From positions 3,906,001 through 3,970,000 of the forward strand of contig NZ_CP012257.1 of the NCBI RefSeq assembly GCF_001277175.1: DNA of 64,000 bases, in the 5' to 3' direction. The notes under the pieces were generated by a model. That model was not told where the DNA came from. It did no database searches and worked only from the letters and a program-made list of their open reading frames with translations. Source of the stretch: Cronobacter universalis NCTC 9529. GTDB taxonomy: Bacteria > Pseudomonadota > Gammaproteobacteria > Enterobacterales > Enterobacteriaceae. Of this stretch, positions 59,211 through 64,000 are shown in pieces. The first letter of the stretch is position 1. Each line of letters starts with the position of its first letter. Both the position numbers and the translations under genes were made by a program.

Positions 59211-61319
59211 TTACTTACGCTTTGCAGGCTTTACCGCCGAGGCGGCGCGGCGGCGCTTATCCAGATCTTTAATCAATCGGTTCACGGTGTCGTCGGCAAA
59301 CATCGCCTCCAGCCCCACGGTGAGCTTGCGTCGCCAGTTTTGGTACTGAGCGCTGGTGCCCGGCACGTTGACCGGCTGCGCCATATCCAGCCAGTCTTCC
59401 GGCTGAAGACCGAGCAACGCGCTGTTGCTGTCGGCGATATAGCGCTGGAGCGCGCGGTTCAGCGTGGCGCCCATTTTCATGCGCGCGGCGTGGTGGCCTG
59501 CGCGTTTCGGCAGACAGCCATGTTGATGCAGGCTCTCCAGCAGCCCCTGTTTGGCCCGCTCGCGATCGGCATACAGCCCTTTTAACACCTCTTCGTCGGG
59601 ATAAAGCCCCAGCGTTTTTCCGAGGGTTAAATCGCCGCTCTCCCAGTAACCGCGCAGCGTCGGCAGATCGTGCGTGGTCGCGACCGCCATCGCCTGCGAT
59701 GTCCAGCGCTTCGGCGCGCGGAAGCGGCTACCGCCTTCGTTTTCGAAGTAGAGCACTTTGTACGAGTAGACGCCGCTGTCGCGCAGTTTGCCGACGATCT
59801 CCGCCGGGACGGTGCCGAGATCTTCGCCGATCACCATGCAGCGGTGGCGCTGGCTTTCAAGCGCGAGGATCGCCAGAAGATCGTCGACCGGATACTGCAC
59901 GTAAGCGCCGTTATCCGCCGTTTCGCCATACGGGATCCACCACAGGCGCAGCAGCGACATGACATGGTCGATGCGCAGCGCGCCGCAGTTCGTCATATTG
60001 GCGCGCAGGAGTTCGATAAACGGCTCGTAGGCGCGCGCCTGCATTACGTGAGGATCCATTGGCGGCAGGCCCCAGTTCTGCCCGAGCGGCCCCAGAATAT
60101 CCGGCGGCGCGCCGACCGACGCTTTCAGGCAGTACAGCTCGCGGTCGCACCAGGTTTCCGCGCCGCCTTCCGCCACGCCGACCGCCAGATCGCGATACAG
60201 GCCGATCGGCATATCGTATGACTGGCTGGTCTCCCAGCAGCGGGCGAACTGCTCGTACGCGAGCCATTGCAGCCAGAGGTAGAAATCGACCTCATCAGCG
60301 CGGTTTTTACAAAACGCCTGCACTTCCTGGCTGCTGGTGCTCTGATACGCTTTCGGCCAGGCCGGCCAGCCCCAGCGCATCGGATCCTCCTGCGCCTGCC
60401 AGGCGTGAATGGCGTCGAACGCCGCCTGCCAGTAGAGACTTTCGCCCGAGCGGGCCACGAAATCGCGAAACGCCACCACATCGTCATCATCCGGGCCGCG
60501 CGTGGAAAAGCGCGTCCAGGCCATTTTCAGCGCGGTGAGTTTCAGCATAGTCACGGTGGAGTAATCGACCCACTGCGACTCCCGGGCCGCTTTCAGCGCC
60601 TGCTGCGTGGATTTGAGCTTCCACCAGGCCTGCGCCTCCTCGCTACGCCTGAAATCCTCCACCGCGTTCACGTCGATATAGATAACGTTAAGCCAGCGGC
60701 GGGACGACGGGCTGTACGGGCTCGCGCTCTCCGGGTTCGCCGGATAGAGCGCGTGGATCGGGTTTAAACCGATAAACGCGCCGCCGCGCGGGCCCACTTC
60801 ATTCAGCATCGCTTGCAGATCGCCGAAATCCCCGATGCCCCAGTTATTTTGCGAGCGCAGCGTATAAAGCTGGACGCACGCGCCCCAGAGTTTTTTACCC
60901 TCGCGCAGCGCCTGCGGCTCATAGCAGCGCTTCGGCGCGACGATAAGCCGGCAGTGCCAGCGATGATCGTCACGCGTGAGCGTCAGCGTATGATAACCCT
61001 CGTCAAGCTTTGCCGGCAGCGTCAGCGCCTCGCCGCCGCGCGCGTTGCCGCTAAACTGCTCGCCGGTTTCGCTGGTCAGCAGCCAGTGGTAGTCGCCGCG
61101 GCCCTGCGGCGTTAGCTGCATACGGCGGCTCTTCGCCACCACTTTCACCGGCGGCAGCGGCGATTTATCGGCCGCTTTCGGCGCGGCCTCAGGGTTCATC
61201 GCTTCCAGCAAACGCCGCTTGGTCTCAGCGCCAATCGCCTGCGGTTTGCCGTGCGCATTGATGTAGTTAGGGCTAATCCCCGCCGCAAGGGCGGAGGAGT
61301 CAAGGCGTTTGCTTTCCAT
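59211..61319 (-). CDS. malQ: 4-alpha-glucanotransferase (amylomaltase)
   Basis: 702 residues from MESKRLDSSALAAGISPNYI; the ATG further upstream lies in malP. GH77 family: LRIDHVMSLLRLWWIP (nucleophile Asp region), GEDLGTVPAEIV (acid Glu) and TTHDLPTLRGYW. Transfers maltosyl units between maltodextrins, releasing glucose. 10 bp downstream of malP in the malPQ operon. Confidence 0.97.
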   Translation of the reverse strand: MESKRLDSSALAAGISPNYINAHGKPQAIGAETKRRLLEAMNPEAAPKAADKSPLPPVKVVAKSRRMQLTPQGRGDYHWLLTSETGEQFSGNARGGEALTLPAKLDEGYHTLTLTRDDHRWHCRLIVAPKRCYEPQALREGKKLWGACVQLYTLRSQNNWGIGDFGDLQAMLNEVGPRGGAFIGLNPIHALYPANPESASPYSPSSRRWLNVIYIDVNAVEDFRRSEEAQAWWKLKSTQQALKAARESQWVDYSTVTMLKLTALKMAWTRFSTRGPDDDDVVAFRDFVARSGESLYWQAAFDAIHAWQAQEDPMRWGWPAWPKAYQSTSSQEVQAFCKNRADEVDFYLWLQWLAYEQFARCWETSQSYDMPIGLYRDLAVGVAEGGAETWCDRELYCLKASVGAPPDILGPLGQNWGLPPMDPHVMQARAYEPFIELLRANMTNCGALRIDHVMSLLRLWWIPYGETADNGAYVQYPVDDLLAILALESQRHRCMVIGEDLGTVPAEIVGKLRDSGVYSYKVLYFENEGGSRFRAPKRWTSQAMAVATTHDLPTLRGYWESGDLTLGKTLGLYPDEEVLKGLYADRERAKQGLLESLHQHGCLPKRAGHHAARMKMGATLNRALQRYIADSNSALLGLQPEDWLDMAQPVNVPGTSAQYQNWRRKLTVGLEAMFADDTVNRLIKDLDKRRRAASAVKPAKRK

Positions 61320-61329
61320 GGCGGCTCCT

Positions 61330-63732
61330 TTAGCGTTTTGCCTGCCAGATACGTTGCTGATAATCCCGGATAGAGCGGTCAGAGCTGAACATGCCGCAGC
61401 GCGCGGTATTGAGGATAGCCGCGCGGGTCCAGGCTTCCTGGTCGCGGTAGAGCACATCCACCTGCTTCTGGGCTTCAACATAGGCGGAAAAGTCCGCCAT
61501 CACCAGGTACGGATCGCCGCCCTGTTTGCCAAGGCTGTGCAGCATCAGATCGAAAGCGTGCTTGTCGCCGTCCGCGTAGACGCCTTTTTCCAGCTCTTTG
61601 AGCACCTCATCCAGCAGTTTGTCTTTTTTGCGCCATTTCACCGGGTCATACCCTTTGGCTTTCAGCGCTTTCACTTCTTCAACCGTGTGGCCGAAGATAA
61701 AGATGTTCTCTTCGCCCACCTGTTCGGCAATCTCAACGTTCGCGCCATCCAGCGTCCCGACGGTGAGCGCGCCGTTCAGCGCCAGCTTCATGTTGCCGGT
61801 GCCGGAGGCTTCTTTACCGGCAGTTGAGATCTGCTCGGAGATATCCGCCGCCGGGATCATCATCTCGGCGACCGAGACGTTGTAATCCGGCAGGAAGACC
61901 ACTTTCAGCTTGTCGCCGACCCGCGGATCGTTATTCACCGCGTGCGCGACTTTGTTGATAGCGTAGATGATATTTTTCGCGAGGTAGTAACCCGGCGCGG
62001 CTTTTGCGCCAAACAGGAAGACGCGCGGCACGCGATCCGCCTTCGGGTTTTCGCGAATTTCTTTGTAGAGCGCCAGAATGTGCAGCAGGTTGAGATGCTG
62101 GCGTTTGTACTCATGCAGACGCTTGATCTGCACGTCAAACAACGCGTTCGGGTTGATTTCAATGCCGGTACGGGCATGGATATACGCCGCCAGACGCTGC
62201 TTGTTTTCCTGTTTGATAATGCGGTACGCCTTGCGGAATGCCGCGTCGTCGGCGTATTGCTCAAGCCCGGCCAGCGCGTCGAGATCGTTTATCCACTCTT
62301 TTTTCAGCGTCTTATCGATAAGCGCGGCCAGCGCCGGGTTGCACTGTTTGATCCAGCGGCGCGGCGTGATGCCGTTGGTCACGTTGTGGAATTTGTTCGG
62401 CCAGAGCTGATGGTATTCCGGGAACAGATCTTTGACGACCAGATCGGAGTGCAGCGCCGCCACGCCGTTCACCGCAAAGCCGCTCACTACGCAGAGATTC
62501 GCCATACGCACCTGGCCGTTGTGTACCACGGCGAGTTTCGCCCAGACCGCCTCATCGCCGGGCCAGGTTTTGGTCACCTGCTTTTTAAAGCGCGTATTGA
62601 TCTCTTTGATAATCTGCATATGACGCGGCAGCAGCGTGCGGATCAGACGCTCGTCCCAGCACTCCAGCGCTTCCGGCATCAGAGTGTGGTTGGTATAGGC
62701 AAAAGTGCGGCTGGTGATCGCCCAGGCGTCATCCCAGCTCAGCTGATGTTCGTCGATAAGCACGCGCAGCAGTTCCGGGATGGCGATCGTCGGGTGCGTG
62801 TCGTTGAGCTGGATGACTTCGTGATCCGCCAGCTCGGCCAGTTTGCGGCCCGCCAGATGGTGGCGACGCAGAATATCCGCTACGGAACAGGCGCACTGGA
62901 AATATTGCTGCATCAGACGCAGCTTCTTGCCCGCCTGATGGTTGTCGTTCGGGTAGAGGACTTTGGTCAGTTTTTCCGCGTCGATGCCCTGCTGCTCGGC
63001 ACGCAGGAAATCGCCGTCGTTGAATTTTGTCAGATCGAACGGATGGGCGTGCGTCGCCTGCCACAGACGCAGCGGCTGCGCCACGCTGTTCCGGTAACCC
63101 ACGACCGGCAGATCCCATGCTTCGCCGGTAATGACGAACCCCGGCACCCAGCGCGCGGTTTTCCCCTCTTTGATGACTTTACCGCCGATGCCGACCTGCA
63201 CATCCAGCGCCTCGTTATGGGTAAACCACGGGTAGCTGCGACGGTGCCAGTCGTCCGGCGCTTCCATCTGTTTGCCGTCGTCGAAAGACTGGCGGAACAG
63301 GCCGTACTGGTAGTTCAGGCCATAACCGGTCGCGGACTGCCCGACGGTCGCCATGGAATCCAGGAAGCAGGCCGCCAGACGCCCCAGACCGCCGTTGCCG
63401 AGCGCCGGATCGGTTTCCTGCTCCAGCAGATCGCCCAGATGGATGTTGTGGCTTTCCAGAATACGGCTAACCTCATCGTGCCAGCCGAGATTCAGCAGGT
63501 TGTTGCCGGTCAGACGGCCAATCAGAAACTCCATCGAGATGTAGTTTACGTGGCGCTGTTTCGCCTGAGGCTGCTGCGGGGGAATGGCGACGAGCATTTC
63601 CGAGAGCGCGCCGCTGACCGCCTTCCACCACTGGCGCTGCGTCATTTCTTTGGCGCTGTGTAAACCAAAACGCTGCCACTGACGGGTCAGCGCGGCCTCG
63701 AATTCAACCGGGTTAAAGGTGGGCTGTGACAT
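61330..63732 (-). CDS. malP: Maltodextrin phosphorylase
   Basis: 800 residues (E. coli 797) from [16 protein letters not shown]; the longer frame upstream runs through the promoter. GT35 family: PLP Lys in [21 protein letters not shown], and [17 protein letters not shown]. Phosphorolyses maltodextrins to glucose 1-phosphate. First gene of malPQ; MalT-like boxes upstream. Confidence 0.98.
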   Translation of the reverse strand: MSQPTFNPVEFEAALTRQWQRFGLHSAKEMTQRQWWKAVSGALSEMLVAIPPQQPQAKQRHVNYISMEFLIGRLTGNNLLNLGWHDEVSRILESHNIHLGDLLEQETDPALGNGGLGRLAACFLDSMATVGQSATGYGLNYQYGLFRQSFDDGKQMEAPDDWHRRSYPWFTHNEALDVQVGIGGKVIKEGKTARWVPGFVITGEAWDLPVVGYRNSVAQPLRLWQATHAHPFDLTKFNDGDFLRAEQQGIDAEKLTKVLYPNDNHQAGKKLRLMQQYFQCACSVADILRRHHLAGRKLAELADHEVIQLNDTHPTIAIPELLRVLIDEHQLSWDDAWAITSRTFAYTNHTLMPEALECWDERLIRTLLPRHMQIIKEINTRFKKQVTKTWPGDEAVWAKLAVVHNGQVRMANLCVVSGFAVNGVAALHSDLVVKDLFPEYHQLWPNKFHNVTNGITPRRWIKQCNPALAALIDKTLKKEWINDLDALAGLEQYADDAAFRKAYRIIKQENKQRLAAYIHARTGIEINPNALFDVQIKRLHEYKRQHLNLLHILALYKEIRENPKADRVPRVFLFGAKAAPGYYLAKNIIYAINKVAHAVNNDPRVGDKLKVVFLPDYNVSVAEMMIPAADISEQISTAGKEASGTGNMKLALNGALTVGTLDGANVEIAEQVGEENIFIFGHTVEEVKALKAKGYDPVKWRKKDKLLDEVLKELEKGVYADGDKHAFDLMLHSLGKQGGDPYLVMADFSAYVEAQKQVDVLYRDQEAWTRAAILNTARCGMFSSDRSIRDYQQRIWQAKR

Positions 63733-63801
63733 AGTAAATCGGGGTCCTGTAGCAAAAATAAGGAGAATTTCCGCTAGTTTGCCCGGCCCCCTGAGTGAAT
63801 T

Positions 63802-63834
63802 CCTCATCCTGCGCAGGATTAGCGAGGGAGGAGG
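63802..63834. promoter_or_regulatory. Two MalT-like boxes upstream of malP
   Basis: CAGGATGAGG on the minus strand (63802-63811) matches 8 of 10 of GGGGA(T/G)GAGG, and AGGGAGGAGG on the plus strand (63825-63834) matches 9 of 10. They are inversely oriented, 13 bp apart, about 70-100 bp before malP. Rest of the malP-malT gap (63835-64000) holds only a weak TGTGA half-site at 63854-63858. Confidence 0.6.
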
Positions 63835-64000
63835 AACGGGTAGTAGCAAAAACTGTGATCCCGGGCACTAAAACTCACCTCAAACGCGGTAAAACGCGCA
63901 GGAAGTACGACGCCACTTGTCGTTCCTGCAAGCCTTCTTACCTCACTACTGGCGGCCGTCCAGACAGGCTGTTACAGCAGAAACGAATTCTCACTAAAAA

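Noticed and set aside
63854..63873. CRP site in the malP-malT gap
   Set aside because: Only one TGTGA half-site; the second half does not match TCACA at the right spacing, and malT itself lies outside the window.

Overview
The window is a 64 kb stretch of chromosomal backbone from a GC-rich member of the Enterobacteriaceae. About sixty genes follow the Escherichia coli yheS-to-malP order (yheS, yheT, crp, argD, nirB, cysG, trpS, dam, aroK, hof, mrcA, igaA, pckA, ompR, feo, bioH, malP) almost without a break, with near-identical protein lengths. GC content and the accessory gene set look most like Cronobacter or a close relative, but the genus is inferred, not proven. No rRNA, tRNA, IS element, prophage or CRISPR array was seen.

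Layout. 1-5990: the end of yheS; an inserted NAD-salvage module (nadV and a PRPP-synthetase-like gene on the minus strand, a divergent nrtR-type regulator); then yheT-yheU-prkB. 6038-12876: yhfA, crp, yhfK, and the minus-strand run ppiA, yhfG-fic, pabA, argD. 13152-20013: tsgA and the nitrite-reduction operon nirBDC-cysG, with a recognisable FNR plus NarL/NarP promoter. 20298-25502: the fructoselysine operon frlABCD, its regulator frlR, and the small lipoprotein gene yhfL. 25587-35661: a long minus-strand series made of hofMNOPQ, aroK-aroB, damX-dam and rpe-gph-trpS. 35781-45246: mrcA, nudE, igaA, yrfG-hslR-hslO, yhgE. 45675-52679: pckA, ompR-envZ, greB, yhgF. 53234-58566: feoABC, a DUF1471 periplasmic protein, bioH, gntX, nfuA. 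58726-64000: a cold-shock gene, malQ and malP, and the start of the malP-malT divergent control region.

How the parts work together. CRP (encoded here) probably acts on pckA, ppiA and the mal region. CysG makes the siroheme that NirB needs. FrlA imports fructoselysine, FrlD phosphorylates it and FrlB cleaves it, with FrlC converting the psicoselysine epimer. MalP and MalQ degrade maltodextrins. The most distinctive accessory element is the nadV/prs-like/nrtR module: its intergenic region carries three copies of a TGTC-N5-GACA palindrome that look like regulator operators. Other departures from E. coli are the replacement of yhgA by a DUF1471 gene, the replacement of gntT by a csp gene, the absence of yhfS-yhfZ, and yhfL lying after frlR instead of before frlA. 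Nothing here is a clearly unprecedented system; the NAD module and the Fic/YhfG pair deserve the closest look.
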